This document shows, piece after piece, positions 1-8,247 of a DNA stretch of 34,794 bases. The notes under the pieces are model-generated. The model did not search any database. It had not been told where the DNA came from and worked only from the letters and a program-made list of their open reading frames with translations. The position numbers and the translations under genes were made by a program. Within the stretch, counting starts at the first letter, position 1; every line of letters begins with the position of its first letter. This DNA comes from Mesotoga sp. UBA6090 (GTDB lineage Bacteria > Thermotogota > Thermotogae > Petrotogales > Kosmotogaceae). The stretch covers positions 1 through 34,794 of the forward strand of contig NZ_DIXC01000084.1 in assembly GCF_002435945.1 (NCBI RefSeq). The letters are read 5' to 3'.

Positions 1-8
1 TTCCTTAT

Positions 9-1600
9 TTACATGATAAGGTCACCACCATTATTTATAGTGCCGCCTCCCGTCATTTTGAACTCATTGCTGGCATATACTTCTAAGTCCACTTCTTCTG
101 CAAGGTTAATATGACCCTGACCAACGTTTAGGGATGCACAATTTATTACTCCGTTGCTTATTCCATTCACAACTGCATTTCCAGTCAAAGACATAGTATT
201 TGCGATTTGGAATTCTTGTCTGGAACCATTCATAAAATCAACAATCCCACTCGAGAATGAAGCCGACGAAGCCTTGACTAGAAACTCAGAGGATATTCTG
301 AGCGTCCCGTTTCCCGAAGTCGAGAATCCCTGATTAGAGTCTACATAAAGGTTCTCAATAGTCATCTGGCCACTATTGCCGAGGTCAGTCAATCCCTTTG
401 TGTACAAGTTTGCCAGCTCAACATTGTTGTTCCCTGAAGAATTGAAACTGCCATTAACGTAGAGGTTGAATCTGCCTGAGTTCTGCGAAGTTATTCCATT
501 TCCACTAATAGAGACATCTCCGTCGACATACATATTCAGTGTGCCGGGACCGATAACGCTTATCTTTCCGCTGCCCGATATCTTTAGCGAGCTTGCCCTT
601 ATCGAGAGGTCTCTTCCACTCAAGTCGAAAATCAGTTCTGCGCTACCCGCCACACTGATACTTCCATACTCGGCACTCTCAGAAACAGTTCTCTTCTTAC
701 TGCCACTAACTGAAAGATTTCCCAAATCAGGAAGTCCCCCGGGGAAGTCCGGAAAGGATGGAAAAGATATGGAAGGAGGGGCATCGGGGAACTCTGGCAA
801 GACGCACTCCCTGTATTGGTCTAAATTCTGTATTGGATGCGAGTTTAGCCAGGTATTGTGCGATATTCCATTTCTCGTGACTACGGCCTCGGGATATTCA
901 ACCGCTATCCAGTGTGCGTCTGGATCTGGCGAGGGATCACGTGAACGTCGCCATCAACTCCGACGTAAATCGTGTCCGTGACCATCACGCCTCCCCCATA
1001 CAGATCTTCCGTACCCGGCGTAACGGAATTCGTACCTGCTCTTCCCTCAATTCTCGCGCTTCCTCCCAAACCGATATAGCTGTCAGAGAATACAGCCATA
1101 TCGAAAATCGGGAATTCATAGCCCCCACCGGAAAAAGCAAGATTTAGAACAATACTCTCCGTACGGAATTTCTATTGCCATATGAGACTATCTTGACTTC
1201 GGAATCATCATCATTAAGATAATATCTCGAAGGCTATTTCGGTCTGCCCACTTTGTATCGCCCCAATAACTGCATCTCGTACAACTTGTGTATCTTCTTC
1301 CCAATATTCTCCCACATCGAAGGGTTGTAAGAATTCGAAGACGGTGCCTTCTGAGTCGGAGATTCTTCCCCCGAAGATTCCCCTTAGATTCTTGGTAGTG
1401 TCCTTCTCGAGAATCGCCCTCGCTACTTCCACAGCTGACAAAGCTCTGTAATGTGCCTCAAGTCTTGCCTCTGTTCTGTTGAGTTGCATCGTATCGTTGA
1501 GAACGAGAGTGAGAACCGTCGTTGTCAGAACCGACAGAACTAAAATAACAATCAATGCAGTGAAAAGAACGTAACCGGTCTGCCTTTTTCTTGGACTCAT
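9..1600 (-). pseudogene. Frameshifted PilX-like prepilin / pilus assembly protein
   Basis: The intact 5' part (1600 down to 1214) starts at ATG behind GGAGGAG and encodes a type IV prepilin-like N-terminus: a short basic segment (SPRKRQTGY), then a hydrophobic helix of about 22 residues (VLFTALIVILVLSVLTTTVL) and an amphipathic continuation, as in PilX/PulK-type minor pilins. The frame stops at 1214, but good coding continues in another frame (SEVKIVSYGN) to about 1165, returns to the first frame (LNLAFSGGGYEFPIFD) to about 925, and then moves to a third frame that runs to the stop at 9. The last part is rich in Ser/Gly/Asn beta-type sequence with repeated SGNG-like turns, resembling a polymer-forming or beta-helix surface domain. 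About 530 codons in all. Three frame changes point to a decayed gene; sequencing indels are the alternative, though the other long genes in the window are intact. Family assignment is moderate. Confidence 0.65.
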
Positions 1601-1604
1601 TCAG

Positions 1605-1970
1605 CATTCTCCTCCAACTTCGGTAGCTATCAATAACCATTGCAATGTTATGCCAGCGCTTGACCGGAATTGCATCGACACTGCCCAGAGGACTTGAACC
1701 ATGCACTTCTGATCTGTCCAACGATCCAATTAATGCCTGCGAAGAGCGATTGCAGCAGAGTGCCTGTTATCGCGCCTGAAAGGCGGTATTCGTTAAGCAG
1801 GAAACGTAATCGAATAGTCTCACTGGTCCGTGCTGCAAATACGAATTCGCTCAACAACTTTCACGAAAACGATTTCACCTGCAAGTCGAGAAAAGGGAAA
1901 TTCAGTTCCAACGATCGAGAATTTTTTTTTGATCACACGGTTCGCAATCTCCTTCACTTACACCGAAAAC
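1605..1970 (-). pseudogene. Probable remnant of a second prepilin-like gene
   Basis: No intact gene fills this stretch between the PilX-like gene and feoB. On the minus strand an AAGGAG site is followed by a GTG at 1936 and a short frame (IKKKFSIVG at its start, stop at 1820) that faintly recalls a prepilin leader. A second frame downstream (about 1857-1648) includes NEYRLSGAITGTLLQS, of the kind seen in PilW/PulJ-like minor pilins. A third frame runs up to the ribosome site of the next gene. The frames do not join without indels. My reading is a degraded minor-pilin gene upstream in the same former operon. The similarity is weak and judged by eye, so confidence is low. Confidence 0.3.
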
Positions 1971-2064
1971 ACGCGGTTGGGTCTCCAGAAGAGTAACTCT
2001 CGTAATTTGAGATTTGTTGCGTACAAGACTAGCTATCATTAACCGGCGAATGTCCCTAACGCGC

Positions 2065-4083
2065 TCAGCCAAGAAACAAACTGCCAATTTGAAATACGAG
2101 AGAAGCAACAATGAATGCAAATACAGTTGTATAGATAGCCGTGAAGAGGGCCCATTTGACTCCAGCTTCCCTCCAGATTGCGCCAAATACCGCTACGCAT
2201 GGCATGTATAGCAATGTGAAAAGCATGAAGGCATACGCCGAGAGTGGTGTGAAATACTCACTCAAGGTCAGTTCGAGGTTACCTTCTCCTACCAGCGTCT
2301 GATAAGTCCCGACCACGACTTCCTTTGCGAGACCTCCCATCACAACTGCAACCCCGCTCTCCCAGTGATCAATTCCCATCGGCTTCATGAGTGGAGCGAT
2401 AGTTGAACCAATAACGCCTACATAGCTTTCTCTGGAGCCATACTCCACTCCAGCCGGGAAGGTTGCCAGAGCCCAGATCACCAGGACAACAATAAAGATA
2501 ATAGTGCCGGCCCTCTTGAGAAACATAAGGCTCTTGCTTCCCGCAAATCTAAGAGTCTCTTTAACCATTGGCGGTCTGTACGGCGGAAGTTCAAGCAAAA
2601 ACGGCGAGCTTTCCCCCTTAAGGATCGTACTCTTGAATAACCTCGCCGTTCCAATGGCAGCTACGATACCGATCACATAGATACTGAACACAACGGTACT
2701 CTGGTGTTTTGAGAAGAATATACTGGTGAAGGTAAGATAGATCGGCAATCTCGCGCTGCATGACATGAAAGGCGAAACAAGCATAGTGATCAGCCGGTCC
2801 TTTCTCGATTCAAGGGTCCTCGTCGCCATAATTGCAGGAACGGTGCATCCGAATCCGATTATCATAGGTATGAAAGACTTGCCGTGAAGCCCGATCTTGT
2901 GCATCAACCTGTCCATGACAAATGCAGCCCTGGACATGTACCCTGACGATTCGAGAACCCCGATCATGAGGAACAAGAAGAAGATGTTAGGAACGAATAC
3001 CATGACGCTTCCCACACCCCCGATAATTCCATCCGAAACAAGAGAGACCACTATTTCCGGCACGTTTCCCGCAAGCAGAGAAGTTGCAGATTCAGATAGC
3101 CATTCGAAGCCGATCTCTATCTGTTCAAGAAAGAAGTTTCCGACCGTAAAGGTTACCTGAAAGGTCAGCCACATCAGAAAGAAGAATATCGGGATTCCAA
3201 GCCATCTATTGGTGAGTACTTTGTCAAGTCTATCTGTGAAATCAATCCGATCGGTGTTTTTTTTCACAAAGTTCGTGTCGATCTCCTGAATCGATCTGTA
3301 CCTTTCCTGGGCAATTGCTACAGAAGCATCTCCGATAGATTTTTCGAGGTCTGAAACGATTTGATCGACTGCGCTTTTTATACCACTTGAAGCTCTTTCA
3401 AGTACCATTCTGTACTCGGGGTCCCTTTCAATGAGTTTTATGGATAACCATCTGGGGTCTAGCTCATTGCAAATATCGGAATGCGATACCAGGGACTCTA
3501 TCTTCCTAATCGCCTCTTCTATTCTCTGGTCGTGAAACTTTCTATCTGTTCTAGACGTAATCTTTCCCCTATACTCGACAATCTTGTCCTTAAGGTCCTT
3601 AATGCCGGTGCTTTTCAATGCCGAAATCATAACGACCGGTACTCCGAGTTCTCTGGCCATGCCTTTCGTATCAATTGAGATATCGTGAGCCTCCAGCTCG
3701 TCCTGCATATTCAGAACCACAATAACGTTCATACCCATTTCGATTAGTTCAAGAGTGAGATAAAGGTTTCTCTGTAGGTTCGTGCTGTCGATTATCGACA
3801 AAACCAGATCGAGCTTGCTGGAAACCAGATAATCACGGGAGATTCTTTCATCTATCGAAAAGGCATTCAAGCCGTATATTCCCGGTAAATCGACTACTCT
3901 TGCCTTAATTCCGCCGAAGGAAAATACCCCTTCCTTCTTCTCTATCGTAACTCCGGGCCAATTTCCTATCTTTTGGTGCATCCCTGTCAGAGCATTGAAC
4001 ACCGCTGTTTTTCCCACATTGGGATTACCAGCCAGTGCGATATCTATAACGTTTTCTTCTACCAAAGCGCCCTTTGACGGCAT
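2065..4083 (-). CDS. feoB: FeoB, ferrous iron transporter with G-protein domain
   Basis: Inner-membrane Fe(II) uptake protein. The N-terminal G domain shows G1 GNPNVGKT (residues 19-26), G3 DLPG (65-68), G4 NMQD (125-128) and a G5-like SALKSTG. A helical linker follows, then a C-terminal membrane half with two Gate-type regions, including GFGCTVPAIMATRTLESRKDR and the late GGLAKEVVVGT. At 672 residues it is a normal FeoB length. A longer frame begins at an ATG at 4101, but the run GGAGGGGAGGGG inside that extension is an excellent ribosome site for the ATG at 4083, so I start there. It overlaps the end of feoA by 59 bases and is the last gene of the regulator-feoA-feoB operon. Identification is secure. 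Confidence 0.96.
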   Translation of the reverse strand: MPSKGALVEENVIDIALAGNPNVGKTAVFNALTGMHQKIGNWPGVTIEKKEGVFSFGGIKARVVDLPGIYGLNAFSIDERISRDYLVSSKLDLVLSIIDSTNLQRNLYLTLELIEMGMNVIVVLNMQDELEAHDISIDTKGMARELGVPVVMISALKSTGIKDLKDKIVEYRGKITSRTDRKFHDQRIEEAIRKIESLVSHSDICNELDPRWLSIKLIERDPEYRMVLERASSGIKSAVDQIVSDLEKSIGDASVAIAQERYRSIQEIDTNFVKKNTDRIDFTDRLDKVLTNRWLGIPIFFFLMWLTFQVTFTVGNFFLEQIEIGFEWLSESATSLLAGNVPEIVVSLVSDGIIGGVGSVMVFVPNIFFLFLMIGVLESSGYMSRAAFVMDRLMHKIGLHGKSFIPMIIGFGCTVPAIMATRTLESRKDRLITMLVSPFMSCSARLPIYLTFTSIFFSKHQSTVVFSIYVIGIVAAIGTARLFKSTILKGESSPFLLELPPYRPPMVKETLRFAGSKSLMFLKRAGTIIFIVVLVIWALATFPAGVEYGSRESYVGVIGSTIAPLMKPMGIDHWESGVAVVMGGLAKEVVVGTYQTLVGEGNLELTLSEYFTPLSAYAFMLFTLLYMPCVAVFGAIWREAGVKWALFTAIYTTVFAFIVASLVFQIGSLFLG

Positions 4084-4363
4084 TGTTCCCCTCCCCTCCA
4101 TCTACAAAGCAGACTCTTTCGTCCACTGGTTCCACTACTATTCTGCTTGCAAGAGAGTTGCTCAGACCCATCCGAGACTCCCCTATTAGAAGAATCAACA
4201 TCCCCTCGGCCGAGCCCCTCATAACTTCAACAACAGCGTTTTCGATAAGACCAATGCTTCGCAGTCTGGATCTCTGCGTTTCGCATCTTGAAAGATCAAC
4301 TATTCTGCAGCGGCCTCGTCGCACGTTGCTGAGAAAGAATCTCTCAGATACTCTCGACGACAA
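4025..4363 (-). CDS. feoA: FeoA-like SH3-domain protein, with C-terminal extension
   Basis: Small cytosolic partner of FeoB. Residues about 14-82 fit the FeoA SH3-like fold: RGRCRIVDL, then RLRSIGL (the usual L-x-x-M/I-G-L element), VVEVMRG, and a closing SLASRIVVEPV. The start is a TTG at 4363, supported by AAGGAGG nine bases upstream; this overlaps the regulator gene by 20 bases. FeoA proteins are usually 75-85 residues. This one is 112, with a basic tail (KGRFGRRKRYRYRTGW) encoded in the stretch that overlaps feoB. The tail may simply reflect loss of the original stop. Function follows from family and from the position directly before feoB. Confidence 0.85.
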   Translation of the reverse strand: MSSRVSERFFLSNVRRGRCRIVDLSRCETQRSRLRSIGLIENAVVEVMRGSAEGMLILLIGESRMGLSNSLASRIVVEPVDERVCFVDGGEGNNAVKGRFGRRKRYRYRTGW

Positions 4364-5000
4364 CGGCCCTCGCCTCCTTCTTACGAAGACTTAGTCTGTA
4401 CCCCCGCACCTTTATTTCGATGGGATCTCCCAGAGGAGCGATAGCCTCAAGGAAAATCTCTGTTCCCGGAAGCACTCCCATGCTCAAGAGACGTCTCTTC
4501 AACTCGGGATCGCCCCTGACGGCCTCGACCCTGTAGACCTTTCCGCTTTCTTGTCTGTCGAGAGTTACTTGTGACTCCTTTTCATAATCGTCAACGTAAG
4601 TCTGCAACTTTTTGAGGAGCTCGGGGTCCTCGGCGAAAAACCTCGTAACGGCTTCCATTTTCGTCAGCAATTCCTGATTAAGATGATGCTCGAGACCATG
4701 TGCAAGCTCGCCTGCTTTGCGAGACTCAATGTACAAAACCTCTTCAAGGAAAGTCTTAAGCGAATTGTGTTTCTCAAACAATAGACTGGCCTGCATTAGC
4801 CCGGCCTGGGTCAGCCTAATATACCTGTACTTCTCGTAGTCAACAAGTCCATTCTCACTAAGCTTCTTAAGTGCAGAAATCACTGAAGAAGTCTTGACTC
4901 CAAGAATTTCAACTACATCTTTTACGCGTGCAAAGTCCTTCTCAATCTGTATTTGATATACAGACTTCAGATAATCTTCAAGGCTCTCGGAAATACCCAT
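4344..5000 (-). CDS. DtxR/MntR-family metal-dependent repressor
   Basis: Metal-sensing transcription factor of 218 residues. The N-terminal winged helix (ESLEDYLKSVYQI to RYIRLTQAG, residues about 5-66) is typical of DtxR/MntR. The dimerization and metal-binding helices follow (HNSLKTFLEEVL, then ELAHGLEHHLNQE with clustered His/Glu). A C-terminal SH3-like FeoA domain (about 152-218, VYRVEAVRGDPELKRRLLSMGVLPG) is as in DtxR/IdeR/TroR-type members. The ATG at 5000 has AAGGAG upstream. As first gene of the feo operon, with a palindrome over its own promoter, it very probably represses feoAB when Fe(II) or Mn(II) is plentiful. Which metal it senses cannot be read from sequence alone. Confidence 0.92.
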   Translation of the reverse strand: MGISESLEDYLKSVYQIQIEKDFARVKDVVEILGVKTSSVISALKKLSENGLVDYEKYRYIRLTQAGLMQASLLFEKHNSLKTFLEEVLYIESRKAGELAHGLEHHLNQELLTKMEAVTRFFAEDPELLKKLQTYVDDYEKESQVTLDRQESGKVYRVEAVRGDPELKRRLLSMGVLPGTEIFLEAIAPLGDPIEIKVRGYRLSLRKKEARAVVVESI

Positions 5001-5040
5001 TTTAAAATCACTCCTTCACATATGCAGATAATATAGCTAT

Positions 5041-5080
5041 ATATACTAATAGTATATTTGTATATCATAATGCCTGTCAA
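5041..5080 (-). promoter_or_regulatory. feo operon promoter with palindromic operator
   Basis: On the minus strand, -35 TTGACA (5075-5080) and -10 TATACT (5051-5056) are separated by 18 bases. The -10 lies inside a perfect palindrome, 8-bp arms ATATACTA / TAGTATAT around one central base (5041-5057). A repressor bound there would block RNA polymerase. Its position just upstream of the dtxR-like gene makes it the likely autoregulatory and feo operator. Confidence 0.8.
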
Positions 5081-5099
5081 GTCTCACCAGAATATTTTT

Positions 5100-5880
5100 T
5101 GAGGAGATCTGAAAGCGACTGAAGTGACTCTTCTTGTATCATGCGCAGCAAGAAAGCTTCTAAGAACACAGTCCGTGTCTTTTATGCTCTACCGCCGAAT
5201 TCGATGGTAACTCCACCGAAGAGTTGAAATCAATACTTGACCACAGGTAGCTGAAAAGGCAGAGGGAGGGAGAGACACGGACGGAACGAAACAGCAAGTA
5301 TCCCGCGGGGTTTGGATCAGGATTGAGGAGATGAATGGGTTCGAGCATGGCTGCCGAACGTATACGGATTCTTGAAGTCAGCGTTCAGCGAACACCGAAT
5401 AGCGGGTACTCAGAGGCACTGCCACTCTCATTACTTGGAACTTGGAACAGACAACATGGAACTGTTCTTCACAGCGATCAGCGAGTTCCCCGCTCTTAAG
5501 CGTAAAGGCCTTTCCCGAGGACGGTGGACCTGTGACGGACAACGATCTCTTCTGCAACTTGGAACCGCACTACTCACACACCCTAACGGCAGGAAGGATG
5601 AGATGACCTTCCTTCCCTCAGTATGCAAGACTCATTTTTGATTGTGTTGGGCCATTTGGGAACCTTCCGACGCAATAATTACCGGATGACTGGTGAAACA
5701 TCACAACAGGGCAAATAGTCTTCTTCTCGCCCAGTCTCGAATAACGTGAAGAACAGGAAAGAGACAGCAAAGTACTGTCCCCTGTTTGGCTTTCCATAAC
5801 TACTTTTCTATCGTGTGCATTCTTAGAGTGTATGACTTCGCCAAATTTGCCGGCACATGGAACTAACATATGTTCGGTTT
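5100..5880. repeat. Non-coding stretch with degenerate dispersed repeat
   Basis: I see no convincing gene here. The short open frames lack ribosome sites and recognisable domains. Read on the minus strand, 5341-5570 carries motifs GTTCCAAGTTGCA, GTTGTCCGTCACAGGTCC, ACCGTCCTC, GTTCCAAGTTCCAAG and GCTGAACGCTGA. Closely similar words occur near the right end of the window (34075-34700, plus strand), so this looks like a decayed copy of a dispersed repeat. A 10-bp perfect inverted repeat (GTCCGTGTCT at 5171-5180, AGACACGGAC at 5273-5282) encloses 92 bases, and its meaning is unclear. Confidence 0.5.
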
Positions 5881-5881
5881 A

Positions 5882-6092
5882 TCAATCGCCAGACAAAAAG
5901 CCGCCCGGAATACGTACGTTAAGTATCGAAGGCAGGAATTCCGGCAGAAGTGATTCTTCAACTTCATCATTCATCTGAAGACCCTTCCATTTGAATTCAG
6001 AAATCGAGTAACTCCTTTGGCAACATCAAGATAAGAGTCGTCCGCCCATTCTAGAAGGCTGAGAGAGATTCTTGAATTCCCCTTTCGAGCTT
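5882..6092 (-). pseudogene. Short coding-like fragments after the phosphatase gene
   Basis: Minus-strand frames here read like protein but do not form a gene. One frame contains SLLEWADDSYLDVAKGV, running to about 5975. A 30-codon frame from an ATG at 5974 to a stop at 5882 begins MNDEVEESLLPEF. No family is recognised. They may be the displaced end of the phosphatase gene or of another lost gene. Confidence 0.25.
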
Positions 6093-6649
6093 TCACAGAG
6101 GTGACCAGCAATTTCTTATGAAGACTCCTTCTTGCTCGTAAAAGGTGGTGATATCCAGATTATCACACATATATAGAAGAGCCAGAGGGGACCGCCATGG
6201 CTAACCATTAAAACCGGATCTCCAGAATCCTCTTCGAGTGCATATTCAATACCTTTCCAAAGCCTGTCGATTATCTCGCGGTGGCTTTCGCCTTCCGAGA
6301 TTCTTGTGTCCATTTCCCTAGCAGCCCACCTCTTTTTCAAATCGACGTACAACTCCCTGGCTTGTCCGGCAATTTTCTTTCCTTCGAAGATGCCTACGGA
6401 GAATTCTCTGATTTCATCTATCACAATTGGCGTGAGCCCCCATTTTGAGCAGACAATCTCTGCCGTCTGAACGGCTCTGTGAATCGGTGAAGTGGAAACC
6501 TTCCGGATCGCTTTGGAAAGCAGAAATGCAGATGCCTTTTCCGCCTGTCTCCTCCGCTGATCTGTCAGATAACCATCATTTCCATTCGCAGAACGGTTCT
6601 CACCATTCGGTTGACTCTGTCCATGGTGCAAGAAAAACATCGTAGACAT
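6093..6649 (-). pseudogene. Histidine phosphatase (phosphoglycerate mutase-like), probably inactive
   Basis: The ATG at 6649 has GGAGGTGAAA directly upstream. The protein follows the histidine phosphatase plan: a strand ending in the catalytic motif (FFLHHGQS), LTDQRRRQAEKAS, STSPIHRAVQTAEIV, EIREFSVGIFEG, and the second catalytic His in VSHGG. Two defects are visible. The invariant Arg of the RHG motif is replaced by His (HHG), one base change from CGC/CGT. Just after VSHGG the frame turns into an atypical tail ending at 6116, while the neighbouring frame reads NLDITTFYEQEGVFIRNC to a stop at 6093, which fits the expected C-terminus. I therefore call it a frameshifted gene. The family usually dephosphorylates sugar phosphates, nucleotides or cobalamin intermediates; the substrate here is unknown. 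Confidence 0.6.
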
Positions 6650-6878
6650 TTTCACCTCCAGGCCTGCCCTATAATCAACTTAATTACAGAACAATCCTGA
6701 CAGGAAAGAATCAAGCATGCAGGAGTTCTCCTTGACGGAATACTCTATCGCAAATTACTTAACTTAGACAGTGTCAGACAGCTTGAAACTCGCGGCCAAC
6801 TTCGCACTTTAGCCGGACGCACAGTCTCTCTCACTCTTGGGCCAGTCATGACATGCGACGAGATTGGTCTGGGTCCGG

Positions 6879-8231
6879 TCAGCTGCTTACCAACTTGAGG
6901 GATATTTCGTTCTGTTTTTTTATTAGTTCGGGTAGTTCTACGTCAATAATCCTGCCGTTCTGGACGCGGATCTTTCCGTCAATCATAACCAGGTCGCTCT
7001 TGTGAGGGTCGCAGAGAACGAGAGAAGCCACCGGATCGGATAGCCCACCGGCCATCGAGAGAGTGTCCAGTCTGAAAGCGGCCAAGTCGGCAGACTTTCC
7101 CGGCTCGATCGAACCGATGTAGTCGTCCATTCTCAAGACCTTCGCTCCACCCAGCGTCGCAAATTCCAGAACATCCCTCGGCGAAAGGGCATCGGCTCCT
7201 TTGAGAACTCTCTGAAGCATCAGGGCATTTCGTATCTCAAGAAGCATGTTTCCTGTATCGTTCGATGAGCTTCCGTCAACGGCAAGGCTGATTCTCATTC
7301 CAGCTTCCTTCATCTCTTTCACACGGGCGATTCCCGATCCAAGTCTCATGTTTGAGGAAGGGCAGTGAGCCATGCCGCAGTCATGCTCGGCAAGTTTCTT
7401 TATGTCTTCGTCGCTTAACCATACGAGATGGGCGAACCAGCTTCGCTCGTTAAGCCAGCCGACCTTTTCCATGAAATCGACCGGTCTCAATCCCTTTTTC
7501 TCGATACAGAAATCGTCTTCGTCCCTCGTTTCGGCGAGATGTGTGTGAAGAAGCACGTCGTACTGCCCGGCGAGTTCGGCCGTCCTGACCATCGACTCTT
7601 CAGTCACCGAGAAGGGAGAACAGGGCGCCAGAGCTATCCGCAGCATCGAGTGTTTCTCTCTATCGTGATACTTCTCTATTAGTCTTACGGAGTCCTCGAT
7701 TATCTCTTTCTCGCTCTGAACAACAGTGTCGGGGGGTAAGCCTCCGTCTTTTCTGGAGAGAGACATCGAGCCCCTGGTGGGGTGAAATCTCACCCCGGTA
7801 CTGCGGGCCGCTTCTATTTCGCTGTCGATGAACTCTTTCCTTCCCGTTGGGTGAAGGTAGAGCATGTCGGTTGTCGTTGTCACGCCGGATGATATCATTT
7901 CGTAGATAGCGACTTTGCTGCTGACATATATCGCTTCGTTGTCCAGGTTCTTCCACCTCTCGTACAGGAAGACCAGCCAGTCGAACAGCTTGGCGGAGGC
8001 GACTTCCTTCACGCTGCGGAAGAGCGACTGATAAAAATGATGATGAGTGTTGACAAAGCCGGGAGTGATGATCCGTCCGGCGAGGTCGATCTCCACGCCA
8101 CCCGGAGGAGGAGTTTCCCTGCCGACATCGACGATTATTCCATCTTCGACGGTGACATAAGCGTCTTTCAACTCCTCTCTCTTTTCATTCATTGTCACAA
8201 GATAGTCTATGTTCTTGAGTACTGTTTTCAA
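6879..8231 (-). CDS. 8-oxoguanine deaminase (amidohydrolase superfamily)
   Basis: Cytosolic metal-dependent deaminase, expected to convert 8-oxoguanine to urate and ammonia. The TIM-barrel motifs are all present: NTHHHFYQSLFR (metal His 63-65), RFHPTRGSMSLS, GGLPPD, ALAPCSPFSV, LHTHLAET, HCPSSNMRLGSGI and AVDGSSSND. HPTRGSMSLS, GGLPPD and CPSSNMRL are characteristic of the 8-oxoguanine deaminase / SsnA-like branch of the AtzB/guanine deaminase group. I place the start at the TTG at 8231 because GGAGGTG sits six bases upstream; a longer frame from 8267 would overlap sbcC and has no such site. That gives 450 residues, the usual length. It is the last gene of the DUF296-sbcD-sbcC operon, 16 bases after sbcC. 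The general family is certain; the precise substrate is likely but not proven. Confidence 0.85.
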   Translation of the reverse strand: MKTVLKNIDYLVTMNEKREELKDAYVTVEDGIIVDVGRETPPPGGVEIDLAGRIITPGFVNTHHHFYQSLFRSVKEVASAKLFDWLVFLYERWKNLDNEAIYVSSKVAIYEMISSGVTTTTDMLYLHPTGRKEFIDSEIEAARSTGVRFHPTRGSMSLSRKDGGLPPDTVVQSEKEIIEDSVRLIEKYHDREKHSMLRIALAPCSPFSVTEESMVRTAELAGQYDVLLHTHLAETRDEDDFCIEKKGLRPVDFMEKVGWLNERSWFAHLVWLSDEDIKKLAEHDCGMAHCPSSNMRLGSGIARVKEMKEAGMRISLAVDGSSSNDTGNMLLEIRNALMLQRVLKGADALSPRDVLEFATLGGAKVLRMDDYIGSIEPGKSADLAAFRLDTLSMAGGLSDPVASLVLCDPHKSDLVMIDGKIRVQNGRIIDVELPELIKKQNEISLKLVSS

Positions 8232-8247
8232 GCACTGCACCTCCGAT

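Noticed and set aside
5171..5282. Possible miniature inverted-repeat element bounded by 10-bp arms
   Set aside because: No target-site duplication and no second copy in the window; one 10-bp inverted pair in 1 kb can be chance.
5372..5641. Open frames on both strands at 5.4-5.6 kb
   Set aside because: They lie over degenerate repeats, have unusual composition and no start signals, so chance frames are likelier.
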